Shown here: positions 52,782 through 62,029 of the stretch, piece by piece
Numbering within the stretch: position 1 is the stretch's first letter
Layout of the letters: each line of letters starts with the position of its first letter
Origin: Natrononativus amylolyticus
GTDB lineage: Archaea; Halobacteriota; Halobacteria; Halobacteriales; Natrialbaceae
Assembly: GCF_024362525.1 (NCBI RefSeq)
Contig: NZ_CP101458.1
Coordinates: forward strand, 310,001-374,000
DNA length: 64,000 bases
Direction of reading: 5' to 3'
The notes under the pieces: generated by a model
Seen by the model: only the letters and a program-made list of their open reading frames with translations
Told to the model about the DNA's origin: nothing
Databases searched by the model: none
Position numbers and translations under genes: made by a program

Positions 52782-53099
52782 ATGGGACTCGGCAGCACTG
52801 CCAAAAAGATCCAGCTGGTTTCCGACCGCGCAGAACAGATGTACAAGCAGGTCCAGGAGCTCCAGGGACGGATCGTCAACCTCGAGGAGGAGGTCGACGA
52901 CACCCACGACACCGTCAAGAAGATGGACCACCAGCTCACCGAACAGCGGGCACTGTTGCTCGCGCTAGCCGAAGAACGGGGCCTCGACGGCGAGGAGATC
53001 CTCGCGGAGGTCGCTATCGACGACCTCGACGACGCCGACGACGCGGCCGAGACGGCAGAAGAGACGACCGATGAGTCTTCCGCTCCGAGCGGCGAGTAA
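52782..53099 (+). CDS. Small coiled-coil protein (DUF5798-like)
   Basis: This 105-residue protein has a long amphipathic coiled-coil (about 8-65) containing KQVQELQGRIVNLEEEV, then an acidic disordered tail. It is found widely in haloarchaea as an uncharacterised small protein. ATG 52782 is preceded by AT-containing promoter-like sequence. Confidence 0.75.
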   Translation: MGLGSTAKKIQLVSDRAEQMYKQVQELQGRIVNLEEEVDDTHDTVKKMDHQLTEQRALLLALAEERGLDGEEILAEVAIDDLDDADDAAETAEETTDESSAPSGE

Positions 53100-53181
53100 T
53101 CTGTCGATCAGTCGCCGAATTCGCCCGCCTGGGCGCTCCTGATGGCAAGACCTAACAACAGGGGCAACATTTGCCCTGACG

Positions 53182-54162
53182 ATGACGACCCACGAGCGAC
53201 CGTTGGACTCGGTGCTCGAGACCATCGGCGAGACGCCGCTGGTCCGAATCCACGACGCGCCGGCCGGCGTGCCGGTGTACGCGAAACTCGAGTCGTTCAA
53301 CCCCGGAGCGAGCGTCAAAGACCGTATCGGGAAGTACATGCTCGAGCGGATGCTCGAGCGCGGCGATCTCGCGGCCGGCGGGACGGTCGTCGAGCCGACC
53401 GCGGGTAACACGGGGATCGGACTGGCGGTCGCGGCCGAGCAACTCGGCGTCGACGCGATCTTCGTCGTGCCGGAGCGATTCAGCGTCGAAAAACAGCAAC
53501 TCATGGCCGCGCTGGGCGCGGAGATTATCAACACGCCGACGGACGACGGGATGGGCGGCGCGATCGAGCGGGCCCACGAACTCGCCGAGGAACTCGAGGA
53601 CGCCGTCGTCCCCCAGCAGTTCGCGAATCCGCTGAACACCGAAGCTCACTACGAGACGACCGGACCGGAGATCTACGAGGCGCTCGACGGCGACGTTGGC
53701 GCGGTCGTCGCCGGCTGTGGGACCGCCGGGACACTCATGGGAATCGCCCGCTACGCGAGAGAGCAAGACGCCGAGACGTACGTCGCGGCGGTCGAACCCG
53801 AGGGATCGCTGTACGGCGAGTTCCTCGGCGAAGAGCGGGAGGAAGGTGAGTACAAGATCGAGGGTATCGGCACCCACAACACCGACACGAACGAGCTGTT
53901 CGATCCGGCGCTCGTCGACGAGGTGTTCGCGGTTCCCGACCGCCGGGCCCACGAGGAACTCGCACGTCTCGCCCGCGAGGAGGGCCACCTCGTCGCCTCG
54001 AGCGCTGGCGCTGCGAGCGTCGCCGCACGGCACGTGGCGACGAAGATCGCCGACGGCGAGATCGACGCCCCCTACGAGTCCGTGGTGACGGTGTTCCCCG
54101 ACTCGAGCGAGCGCTACCTCTCGAAAGGTATCTACCGCTCGTTCGAGGAGTGGGACGGGTAG
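53182..54162 (+). CDS. PLP-dependent cysteine synthase / cystathionine beta-synthase-type enzyme
   Basis: This 326-residue fold-type II PLP enzyme has the Schiff-base Lys in NPGASVKDRIGKYM and the phosphate loop GCGTAGTLMG. Substrate and cofactor motifs are PTAGNTGIGLA and SSAGAASVAA. It may form cysteine from O-acetylserine or O-phosphoserine, or act as cystathionine beta-synthase; sequence alone does not decide. ATG 53182 follows a short spacer. Confidence 0.9.
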   Translation: MTTHERPLDSVLETIGETPLVRIHDAPAGVPVYAKLESFNPGASVKDRIGKYMLERMLERGDLAAGGTVVEPTAGNTGIGLAVAAEQLGVDAIFVVPERFSVEKQQLMAALGAEIINTPTDDGMGGAIERAHELAEELEDAVVPQQFANPLNTEAHYETTGPEIYEALDGDVGAVVAGCGTAGTLMGIARYAREQDAETYVAAVEPEGSLYGEFLGEEREEGEYKIEGIGTHNTDTNELFDPALVDEVFAVPDRRAHEELARLAREEGHLVASSAGAASVAARHVATKIADGEIDAPYESVVTVFPDSSERYLSKGIYRSFEEWDG

Positions 54163-54183
54163 TCACAAGAGCGCACCGACAGG

Positions 54184-54816
54184 CTACGGTGAGCGACCCG
54201 CGGTCCGGATCGTCGGCTTCGTCTCCGATCCCGCTTCGACCTCGACGATCGCGTCGAACAGCTGTGTCAGGGTGTTCATCGTCCGGTCGTCGTGGGACGT
54301 CGAATCGATCACGTAGACGCCGAGGCCGTTCGCGCTCTGGACCCGTCCGGTAAACACGTGCAAGAACCGAAACACCGCCTGCAGATCGGCGTACATCAGA
54401 AGCGTCGAGATCGAACTGAGTAGAATCCGGTTCTTCGTCCGCCCGTGCACCTCGTAGAACTCCTGGAGGAACTCCGAGACGCTGATTCCGATACCGGTCA
54501 TATCGACGGGCGAGGCCGCATACTTCACCCGGAGGTCGTCCTCGAGCGTGCCGCCTCGCTGTTTGGTTACGCAGTCGACGACGCCGACGCGAGGGACCTC
54601 ACCCTCGAGATGCTCGACGGTTTCGCCGAACGTCCTCAGGATCGAACTCGCGTCGTCTTTCGTCGTCACGACGATCGATCCATCCCCGCGTTCGGCACCG
54701 CTCGCGAGTACGTCGAGTGCGAGCTCTCGCTTCCCGGCCAGCGGTGGGCCCGCGACGAGGACGTTCGTCCCGGGTTTGACCTCGGCCTCTTCCAGGATTG
54801 GTGGGAGTTCATACAT
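54184..54816 (-). CDS. RecA-superfamily ATPase (KaiC/RAD55-like)
   Basis: This 210-residue protein has a Walker A-like loop (VAGPPLAGKRELALDVL) and a Walker B-like strand (ILLSSISTLLMY) in a minimal RecA core. It resembles haloarchaeal KaiC-like/DUF7504 proteins often linked to signalling. No second domain is visible. It is convergent with the cysteine synthase gene. Confidence 0.8.
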   Translation of the reverse strand: MYELPPILEEAEVKPGTNVLVAGPPLAGKRELALDVLASGAERGDGSIVVTTKDDASSILRTFGETVEHLEGEVPRVGVVDCVTKQRGGTLEDDLRVKYAASPVDMTGIGISVSEFLQEFYEVHGRTKNRILLSSISTLLMYADLQAVFRFLHVFTGRVQSANGLGVYVIDSTSHDDRTMNTLTQLFDAIVEVEAGSETKPTIRTAGRSP

Positions 54817-54990
54817 ACCAGATTCTCACTTCAGCGGTCTCGTGCGCCGACCAGTGTGGCGGACATCGGCTGCTGTAAGTACGCTATGGGAATGTCACAA
54901 CGAGGGTATATTACTTTTGATCAACACTCTGTTACCGTCGGAAATCGAACTCGCTGGCCGATGGCGCGCTCCGAGACGAACTTGCGGTCG

Positions 54991-55842
54991 TCAGAGCGAC
55001 GGCAACTCGGTCGCAACCCGACCCACGATAAACGCGAGCGCGGCGAGAAACATTCCGTACTTCAGATGCGACTGACCGGCCGTCGGGTCCTCGAAGCTCT
55101 CGTAGGCGGCGTACACCATCACCGCGTTCGCCGGAAGCACGACGAGCAGATACGCGGTCTCGAAGTACCCGAGAAGATACGGTGCCGGGCTCGCGAGCAC
55201 GGCGAGGACGAGCAGACCGGTCGCGACGAGTAACGCCCGCCGCTCGCCGATTGCGATGGGAAGCGTGTTTAGCCCCTCCTCGCGGTCTCCCTCGATATCT
55301 TCGACGTCTTTGATGATCTCCCGGGTCAGCGTCGATACCGCCGCGAGGACGAACAGAACGACCGCTGGCCCGACGTTGCCCACGGCCGCCGCACCGAACA
55401 GGAACGTACTCCCGACGAGACCGGCGACGAGCGCGTTTCCGAGGCCTGGCAATCCCTTGAAGAGCTTCGTGTACGTGACCAGTGCGAGCAGATTGACTCC
55501 GGCGATGGCGATCGCGACTCGAGGGAGCGTCAGCGCCAGTGCCACTGCGACGGCGAACAGACAGACGCTGTAAACCAGTGCACCCCGTGGGCTTACCGCC
55601 CCTCGGGGAATCGCACGATCGGGCTGGTTGATCCGGTCGATCTCGCGGTCGAAGTAGTCGTTGATCGCGTTCCCCGCCCCGACCGCGAAGGCGGTCGCCC
55701 CGATCGCTGCCCCGACTGCGAGCGGATACGCGGTGAGTCCCCCCGCGATGAACGCACCGATGAACGTCAGCACGCTCGCCGCAACGACGTTGACCGGCCG
55801 CGCCAACTCGAGTAATCCGCGCGCCGTCTCCCCCACACTCAT
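54991..55842 (-). CDS. UbiA-family geranylgeranylglycerol-phosphate geranylgeranyltransferase
   Basis: This 283-residue protein has about eight to nine transmembrane helices and the two aspartate motifs NAINDYFDREIDRINQPDRA and KDVEDIEGDREEGLNT of UbiA prenyltransferases. In archaea this subfamily adds the second geranylgeranyl chain to GGGP, forming the lipid core (DGGGP synthase). The start is ATG 55842. Confidence 0.9.
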   Translation of the reverse strand: MSVGETARGLLELARPVNVVAASVLTFIGAFIAGGLTAYPLAVGAAIGATAFAVGAGNAINDYFDREIDRINQPDRAIPRGAVSPRGALVYSVCLFAVAVALALTLPRVAIAIAGVNLLALVTYTKLFKGLPGLGNALVAGLVGSTFLFGAAAVGNVGPAVVLFVLAAVSTLTREIIKDVEDIEGDREEGLNTLPIAIGERRALLVATGLLVLAVLASPAPYLLGYFETAYLLVVLPANAVMVYAAYESFEDPTAGQSHLKYGMFLAALAFIVGRVATELPSL

Positions 55843-55891
55843 GCTCGGGAGTGTTAAGCGACGGTGTATAAACGGTCCGATACGACCCCGA

Positions 55892-56074
55892 TCAGCGCCA
55901 CTCTCGCAGATCACAGAGGACCTCGCCGGGAACGGAGATCCAGTGAGTCATTCGCTCGTCCCCGGTCGCTTCGGCCGGGACGATCGTCCAGACGTCGTCG
56001 TCGACGAGTAACTCGAGGGCGGCGGGCGACTCGTCGGCATCGGCGGCTCCGACCGGAAACTCTGTTACAGTCAT
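55892..56074 (-). CDS. Small haloarchaeal hypothetical protein (DUF7511-like)
   Basis: This 60-residue acidic protein reads MTVTEFPVGAADADESPAA and contains ELLVDDDVWTIVP. Similar short proteins occur widely in haloarchaea without known function. ATG 56074 is preferred; an upstream ATG at 56089 with a nearby GGGGAGA is possible. Confidence 0.65.
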   Translation of the reverse strand: MTVTEFPVGAADADESPAALELLVDDDVWTIVPAEATGDERMTHWISVPGEVLCDLREWR

Positions 56075-56218
56075 GGCTTCGATCAACATTTGTCTCCCCT
56101 GTCTCATGAGATGTGGCGACGGTTTTCACCGCTCGAGAACGAGCGATATCTCTCGGACGCCTCTGGCTCAACTATACGATCGTCGTCACTCGCTTGCTAC
56201 CGGACCGAATCGAGTGAC

Positions 56219-56225
56219 TTATACG
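56219..56225 (+). promoter_or_regulatory. TATA box of tRNA-Arg
   Basis: CTTATAC about 27-30 nt before the tRNA 5' end at 56251. Confidence 0.6.
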
Positions 56226-56250
56226 GAGTCGACGGGAACTCCGAAGCGAG

Positions 56251-56325
56251 GGCGCTTAGCTCAGTCTGGACAGAGTGCTTGGCTTCGGACCAAGTTGTCG
56301 CGGGTTCAAATCCTGCAGCGCCCAT
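56251..56325 (+). tRNA. tRNA-Arg (TCG)
   Basis: A 75-nt cloverleaf. Acceptor GGGCGCT pairs with AGCGCCC, with discriminator A. The D-arm is CTCAG...GGACAGAG. The anticodon stem CTTGG/CCAAG has loop CTTCGGA and anticodon TCG, and the T-arm has GGGTTCAAATCC. CCA is not encoded. It marks the left border of a less GC-rich, accessory-looking region. Confidence 0.95.
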
Positions 56326-56906
56326 CCCGCCGCGTGACGCTCAGGAGTCACAACACGGCGTCGACTTCCTTATAAAGAAGCCACCCGCTTCGCGCGAGAG
56401 TTCATCACGTCGCGTAAAGGGAGGTCGCCTCCGTCATGGGATTCGCCGGAGCCAACCACTCGGCGCGGCGGCATAACGCTGGCGCAACGTTCAATCGAAT
56501 CGAACCGTCGCTTCCGAAAGCGGTCCCGCCCCGCGTTCATCGGCGAGCACAAACGCACACCACCGGGCCGTCGAGACAGCGGCTTGGACACGGTGATGTC
56601 AGTGACTGTTTGTGTGCTGCTCGTCAACATTGCCGATGACTGGTTGTAAAGGGCTACCGCAGCTCTCGATGCAGCCTTTCCGAGTTTCGAAGCCGTCGTC
56701 GGTTTCTTCGACGAGTGATCCTTGCTGTAGTATGCTTTGAAGGAGACTTCTGGATACCGTTCGTAAGATCGTTTCGTGCGCAGTTCCGATTCCGTCAAGC
56801 AGCATATTCCTCCCCTTAATATTTTATTCAGGCTTCAATAAATTCTTATCTTCTTATCATGTTGGGTGGTAAATGTTATGTGTTTTCAGTTCACACGCCA
56901 ACTCAT
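56326..56906. other. Gene-poor AT-richer stretch after tRNA-Arg
   Basis: About 580 bp without a clear gene. Minus-strand frames at 56370-56798 and 56599-56805 have no recognised domain and look like remnants. From about 56810 the sequence is very AT-rich (TATA-like TTTTATT, AATAAATT) and probably carries the promoter of the next regulator. An ATG at 56859 is in frame with that regulator. Confidence 0.5.
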
Positions 56907-57605
56907 ATGGGTGAACAGGCACCAACCTGGCTCGAAATCGAAATTACTCATCCGGATTGTTGGACTCTGGAGGTTACCGAGCACGCCGACGTTGAGTTGC
57001 TGAGTCAGCAGGTCAATCAGGTGAAAGACGACACTGTCAAAGGCTACTTCATTGCTAGTGGAAAGTCAGTCACGGAGGTCGATAGGATGATTGACGACGT
57101 CGAACGATCGGATTTGACCGAGAAAATGTACTCGCTTGAGAGCGCAGCTGGAAACGAGATCGTCACGGCCCAGGGAAAGAATAACCAGGGATTCGTCGTT
57201 GAGTACAATTCGAATAACAGCATCACGAGTACGCTGGTCGACCAGGGGTTTCTCGTCCAGCGGCCAGTTCGAATCCACGATGGCGTTGAGAACTGGACAG
57301 TCATCTCAACGGGGCAACGAACGAAGATCCGCAACAAGATCGCATATATACGAGACCAAATGGATGCCACCGTGAACATCAAGCGGATCTCTACGGGTAA
57401 CTTGGCCGGGACGGGGTCATCCGTAGGACCTGATCTAACCGCTCGACAACGGGAGGTGTTCGAACACGCACAGACCCGGGGATACTACGCATGGCCACGG
57501 GAGGTAACGGCCAAAGAACTCGCCAGAGATCTCGATATCACGAAAACGACGCTCCTCGAACATCTCCATAAAGCGGAGTCGAAACTACTCGGTCCGCACG
57601 AGTAA
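56907..57605 (+). CDS. HTH_10 (Bat-type) regulator of the peptide/D-glutamate locus
   Basis: A 232-residue protein, or 248 from ATG 56859. It has an N-terminal sensory domain (LEIEITHPDCWTLEVTEHAD...) and a C-terminal HTH_10 (LTARQREVFEHAQTRGYYAW; TAKELARDLDITKTTLLEHL). It resembles haloarchaeal bacterio-opsin-activator-type regulators that control neighbouring catabolic genes. I prefer ATG 56907 because the extra residues are poorly typical. It has lower GC than the rest of the window. It lies 65 bp before the binding-protein gene on the same strand. Confidence 0.85.
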   Translation: MGEQAPTWLEIEITHPDCWTLEVTEHADVELLSQQVNQVKDDTVKGYFIASGKSVTEVDRMIDDVERSDLTEKMYSLESAAGNEIVTAQGKNNQGFVVEYNSNNSITSTLVDQGFLVQRPVRIHDGVENWTVISTGQRTKIRNKIAYIRDQMDATVNIKRISTGNLAGTGSSVGPDLTARQREVFEHAQTRGYYAWPREVTAKELARDLDITKTTLLEHLHKAESKLLGPHE

Positions 57606-57670
57606 GTGATGGATTGTTCTTTCGGTAGGTACCCTCTTTATAATCCTATAGTCTCATTTCGTGATAGACA

Positions 57671-59512
57671 ATGAGTACCAATACCGGTTTCGGAGATACC
57701 GTTTCTCGACGAAGGTTCCTGTACGCGACTGGTAGCGCCGCGGGGGCGGCAGCGATCGCCGGGTGCTCCGGAGATGACCCGGAAGCTCTAGAGAATGGCG
57801 ACGATGACCAACCCGATGTCGACGGCCCCGACGAAGAAGACGGAAAGGTGTTTCGGGGGATCAACGATCAACCGGATACACTGGATCCTGCCGCAGTGAG
57901 CACTGTCGCCGGGCGACAAGTGTTCTACCAAATTCTCGAAACGCTCGTCCATCATCCGAACGCAGAACCGCAAATCGAGGGGATGCTCGCGGAGGATTAC
58001 GAACTATCCGACGACGGCATGACGATCACTCTCGATCTCGTTGAAGGCGTGGAGTTCTCGGACGGTCGAGAACTGACCGCAGACGACGTCGTGTACACGT
58101 TCGAGCGGGTCGCCGGCGGCGAGGAATCGACGGAGAGTTCAACAATGCTCGATGATCTCGGTGTCGTCCACGAAACGGAGACTGTCGAAGAAGAGGGCGA
58201 AGAGTTCGATGATTACGTCGCCGGCAGTGCGGGTGTCACCGCAGTTGACGAGTACACGGTCGAGATAGAGCTCGAAGAACAGTTCCACATGCCGTTCGAG
58301 TTCCTGGCTCAACATACATTCAGCATCCTTCCGGAAGGGTACGTCGGTGACGTTGAGGGATACGATGGTGAGGTGGACTACGAAGACTTCGCGCAGGGTG
58401 ACCTCGTCGGAACGGGACCGTTCGTGTTTGACGAGTGGCAGCCCGGTTCGCACATTCAGATTTCTGCACGCAACGATTACTGGGGCGACGGCCCCGAGAT
58501 CCAGGGCGCCCATTGGGCACTCACAGACGACGGAAACGCGTCAGAGGCGTACGCCCTAGCCCTGAACTCCGATCAGGTCTCACTGACGTCCGGGACAATG
58601 GATCGAGATCTGATCGAGATCGAAGGAACGGACGATGAGGGGAGAGAGTACGGAACGTACGGTCCGATCGAAGACAACGGGGAGACCGTCGACTACTACC
58701 GGACGGCTGAGTTGAACACGTACTACCTCTGTTTCAACCTGGATCGAGTTCCCCGTGAAGTCCGGGAAGCGTTCGCATACGCTATCGATCGTCAACAATT
58801 CGTCGAAGAAGCGATGGACTCCCCTAACGATCCCGGGATTCACCATTTCGCGCCCTCTATCTTTCCGGGCGGTGTCGAGGAAGCCGAAGCCCACGCGGAA
58901 GAGAACTGGCCGTACGGCTACCGTGAAATGGGCCTTGACAGGGCAGTCCAGATCATGGAGGATGCGGGGTACGACGATGACAATCTGTTCGAGATCGAAC
59001 TCACGACCTATCCGGCGAGTGGGGATCTCGGGGAGTACCTCCGAGACATTTTGCGGGCGGCACACATCGAAACGTCGGTCTCACCCACGGACGTTTCAGT
59101 GCTGCTCGAGCAGGCCAGCAACGGACAACTCGACGCGTTCATTTCGAACAACACCGGGCAGGCGAGTCCGTATACGTTCGTCGACCGCTACACCCCAACG
59201 TACTGGGAGGGAAACGATGACGACTGGCGAGGGTCGATGTGGATCCCCGAAGAGTACGAGACGGCCCAGCGTGCGCGCGATGCATGGAACGAGATCAACG
59301 ACAATCTCGGTCCCTCGGAAGAAGAAGAGCAGAACCGCGCCGAGGCGTATCTGGAAATCGAGGAGGCGAACTGGGAGGAGATCGTTCGCATCCCGATGTA
59401 CTATCTGACCAGCGAACACATGCACTATGAGTGGGTCGATCGGCCACGAATCGGCTCGCTCCGGCGTCACTACCAGCGACTCAATACGGTCGAGATAGGC
59501 GAGCGACCGTAA
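57671..59512 (+). CDS. Family 5 peptide-binding lipoprotein (ABC transporter)
   Basis: This 613-residue SBP_bac_5 protein has a Tat signal (SRRRFLYATGSAAGAAA) and lipobox IAGC. The normal lobe order is kept: N-lobe INDQPDTLDPAAVST and GRELTADDVVYTFERV, then C-lobe YLRDILRAAHIETSVSPTD and FVDRYTPTYWE. It likely binds oligopeptides or dipeptides, but no permease or ATPase genes are adjacent. Regulator upstream and D-glutamate-type genes downstream suggest peptides carrying D-amino acids, which is inference. Confidence 0.9.
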   Translation: MSTNTGFGDTVSRRRFLYATGSAAGAAAIAGCSGDDPEALENGDDDQPDVDGPDEEDGKVFRGINDQPDTLDPAAVSTVAGRQVFYQILETLVHHPNAEPQIEGMLAEDYELSDDGMTITLDLVEGVEFSDGRELTADDVVYTFERVAGGEESTESSTMLDDLGVVHETETVEEEGEEFDDYVAGSAGVTAVDEYTVEIELEEQFHMPFEFLAQHTFSILPEGYVGDVEGYDGEVDYEDFAQGDLVGTGPFVFDEWQPGSHIQISARNDYWGDGPEIQGAHWALTDDGNASEAYALALNSDQVSLTSGTMDRDLIEIEGTDDEGREYGTYGPIEDNGETVDYYRTAELNTYYLCFNLDRVPREVREAFAYAIDRQQFVEEAMDSPNDPGIHHFAPSIFPGGVEEAEAHAEENWPYGYREMGLDRAVQIMEDAGYDDDNLFEIELTTYPASGDLGEYLRDILRAAHIETSVSPTDVSVLLEQASNGQLDAFISNNTGQASPYTFVDRYTPTYWEGNDDDWRGSMWIPEEYETAQRARDAWNEINDNLGPSEEEEQNRAEAYLEIEEANWEEIVRIPMYYLTSEHMHYEWVDRPRIGSLRRHYQRLNTVEIGERP

Positions 59513-59909
59513 CTGGTAGACCCCACCGACCGTTCAAATCAGTCGATTGCCGACATTCTCTGTCTCTGTTCGTGCGTAGTTGATGGACCACACCACTAAC
59601 GCCAGGAACGAGCGGTTGTTCTCGGGCGTTACACAAAATCGAAGAGAACGCCTACGACTAAAGCCGAGGACGAATGTCAGGAGAAGCTCCCCACATTGTG
59701 GGCAACAGACGACTACGTACTCCAAGTTATTCAGTCAATTCGTTGCTGAGCGAACTTGACATCACCTCTACACGCCCATATAATTTTCTTCGTTAGATTC
59801 CCTGATAGAACCCGTTCGAACTCCGCACAACTGGCAGGGATTGTGCATATGCAGAAGGACCTGTTATGTGAGGTGGAGGGGTGATAGGCTTACTCTTCCC
59901 ATACAATAT
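59513..59909. other. Spacer with possible Zn-ribbon fragment
   Basis: About 397 bp separate the binding protein from the DUF1611 gene. A minus-strand frame 59534-59725 (63 residues, with a CPQCGE-like start) could be a decayed fragment, but I see no confirmed gene. AT-rich segments around 59770-59860, such as CATATAATTT and GCATATGC, may hold the promoter of the next operon. Confidence 0.45.
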
Positions 59910-60950
59910 GTGAACTTAAGAGACCACTTCGACGTACCAGCACAGACTATCGTTCTCGCCGAAGGAAAGTTCGGAACCACGGGTGCTAAGACAGCCAACG
60001 GCGTTGTCGCCCAAAGCGAACTGTTCGATGCGTGTGCAGTGGTCGACTCGACGAACGCCGGCCGGACGGCGGCCGACGTGCTTGCTCGAGACGACGTCGA
60101 TCCCGTTCCGATCGTCTCCTCCGTCGAGGAGGCGCTGGAGAACAATCCGGATGTAACAGCGTTAGTTATCGGCGTCGCCCCGGCAGGAGGTGCCCTCCCG
60201 GAATCATGGAAACCGAGCATTCGACAGGCGATGCAGAACGGATGTCACATCGTCTCCGGTATGCATACGTATCTGAGCGAGGACGCCACGTGGCAATCGC
60301 TCGCTGAAGAGTACGACGTCACCCTATTCGACGTTCGAAAACCGCCTGAAGAGAACGATCGCACTATCGCTGATGGGTCCGTCGATGACCTCGACTGCGA
60401 TATCGTCCTCACCCTGGGAACCGACTGTTCAGTCGGGAAACGAACCACCACGTTCGAGCTATACAAGGCAGCGCAGGATGCAGGGCTCGACGCTGGATGG
60501 GTCGCCACCGGGCAGACCGGGATAATGACCGGTGCTCATCGAGGCGTTGCGATCGACGGCGTCCCCGCTGACTTCACCTCCGGTATCGTCGAGCGAATGG
60601 TCGTCGAAGTCGGCAGAGAACACTCTCTCGTCTTCGTCGAGGGGCAGGGGGCGCTCACGCATCGAGCCTACTCGGGCGTGACCCTCGCAATACTTCACGG
60701 TAGCTGGCCCGATGTGGCCGTTCTTGCCGATCAACCCGATCGTAACCGACGCACGCATCCCCATTTCCCCGTCGAAGGAGTCGAAAAAGAGCGAGCGCTC
60801 GTCGAATCACTGTCGGACGCCGACGTGGTGGCACTCTCCACGTGGGGTGAACCTGACGCCGAGCGTGACAAACACGAGCTCCCTGCGGCGAACATCTACC
60901 ACGAAAACGGCCCCCAGGACCTGTTGACTGCGGTTTGTAAGCACCTATGA
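59910..60950 (+). CDS. DUF1611 protein, DgcN-like D-glutamate N-acyltransferase
   Basis: This 346-residue protein has the N-terminal LAEGKFGTTGAKTANGVV and VVDSTNAGRTAADV, the middle VIGVAPAGGALPESW and HTYLSEDATWQSLAEEY, and a C-terminal P-loop-like LGTDCSVGKRTTTFEL with GQTGIMTGAHRG and FVEGQGALTHRAYSGVTL. These are the hallmarks of DUF1611. In marine Pseudoalteromonas the DUF1611 protein DgcN N-acylates D-glutamate for its partner DgcA. The stop overlaps the epimerase start by ATGA, as expected for a coupled pair. The start is uncertain; GTG 59910 is chosen over GTG 59868 and TTG 59841. Confidence 0.85.
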   Translation: MNLRDHFDVPAQTIVLAEGKFGTTGAKTANGVVAQSELFDACAVVDSTNAGRTAADVLARDDVDPVPIVSSVEEALENNPDVTALVIGVAPAGGALPESWKPSIRQAMQNGCHIVSGMHTYLSEDATWQSLAEEYDVTLFDVRKPPEENDRTIADGSVDDLDCDIVLTLGTDCSVGKRTTTFELYKAAQDAGLDAGWVATGQTGIMTGAHRGVAIDGVPADFTSGIVERMVVEVGREHSLVFVEGQGALTHRAYSGVTLAILHGSWPDVAVLADQPDRNRRTHPHFPVEGVEKERALVESLSDADVVALSTWGEPDAERDKHELPAANIYHENGPQDLLTAVCKHL

Positions 60951-62005
60951 GCGAGATTACGCGTGTCACGGTCGAGCCCCTCGACTTAGCGTTACATCAC
61001 CCGTTCGAAATCGCGCTTGGGACTCAGACGAGTGCCTCGAACGTTTTAGTTACCGTCGAAACAGACGCTGGTATTACCGGATACGGTGAAGCAGCCCCAA
61101 CGCCACATGTTACCGGAGAAACGCAATCGAATTCCATTGCGACCATCCGATCGGTAGCAACACTTCTCGAGGGGCGCGACGTTCGACGGCACCGCGAACT
61201 GAACGCCGACTTACACGCTGCGATCCCCGGCGCGGTCGCGACACTCTACGCGCTCGAGACAGCGATTCTCGACGCCCACTGCCGGGAACTTGAGATTCCA
61301 CTCGCGGCGTTGTTCGGTGGTGTACCGGACCCCATCGAAACCGACATGACGATCCCGATAGTTTCGGCGGCGGCAGCGCAAGAACGGGCGAGCGCCGCTG
61401 TCGACCGCGGATTCGAGAGCCTGAAAATCAAGACGGGAACGGATCTGGAACAGGATATTGAGCGCGTATGTGCGGTTGCGGAGGCGGCGCCAGCCGCGGC
61501 CTTGAAAGTTGATGCGAACCAGGGCTGGACGCCAAAGGAAACGGTGCGCTTCGACTCTCGACTTCGAGACAGGGGTGTTCCGCTGGAGCTGATAGAGCAA
61601 CCGGTCGCCCGGGATGACGTGGACGGACTGCAGTGGCTTACCAACCGCGTGTCCACCCCGATCGCTGCGGATGAGACTGTGTTCACGCCATCGGATGCGA
61701 CGCGAATCGTTCGCGAACGCGCCGCTGACGTTCTCAACATTAAGCTAATAAAATCCGGTATATGCGGGGGTGCCAGCATCGCGACGATTGCCGACTCCGC
61801 ATCGCTCGAGTGTATGGTCGGCTGTATGCTTGAGAGTTCGATCGGAATCCACACGAGTGCGCATCTCGTGTCGGCACTGGGGACGTTCGAATACGTTGAC
61901 CTCGATTCGGTTCACCTGTTGGCCGATGACGTCGTTTCAGCATCGAGTGACGGGCCGATGATCGAACCGTCCGGCCCCGGGCACGGAATCACCCCCGAAA
62001 GCTAA
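60947..62005 (+). CDS. Enolase-superfamily epimerase/racemase (DgcA-like, dipeptide epimerase family)
   Basis: This 352-residue muconate-lactonizing/dipeptide-epimerase-type enzyme has LKIKTG (catalytic Lys), the metal ligands DANQGW, LIEQPV and ADETVFTP, and the second Lys in LNIKLIKSG. Relatives epimerise Ala-Glu dipeptides or racemise N-acyl amino acids. DgcA of Pseudoalteromonas converts N-acyl-D-glutamate to the L-form. The ATGA overlap with the DUF1611 gene favours that role. No deacylase gene is visible next to it. Confidence 0.88.
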   Translation: MSEITRVTVEPLDLALHHPFEIALGTQTSASNVLVTVETDAGITGYGEAAPTPHVTGETQSNSIATIRSVATLLEGRDVRRHRELNADLHAAIPGAVATLYALETAILDAHCRELEIPLAALFGGVPDPIETDMTIPIVSAAAAQERASAAVDRGFESLKIKTGTDLEQDIERVCAVAEAAPAAALKVDANQGWTPKETVRFDSRLRDRGVPLELIEQPVARDDVDGLQWLTNRVSTPIAADETVFTPSDATRIVRERAADVLNIKLIKSGICGGASIATIADSASLECMVGCMLESSIGIHTSAHLVSALGTFEYVDLDSVHLLADDVVSASSDGPMIEPSGPGHGITPES

Positions 62006-62029
62006 CTAATTCGGCTAGCATTCATACCT

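Noticed and set aside
56599-56805. 68-residue minus-strand frame in the gap after tRNA-Arg
   Set aside because: It has no recognised domain and overlaps another frame of equal quality. I treat the area as remnant sequence.
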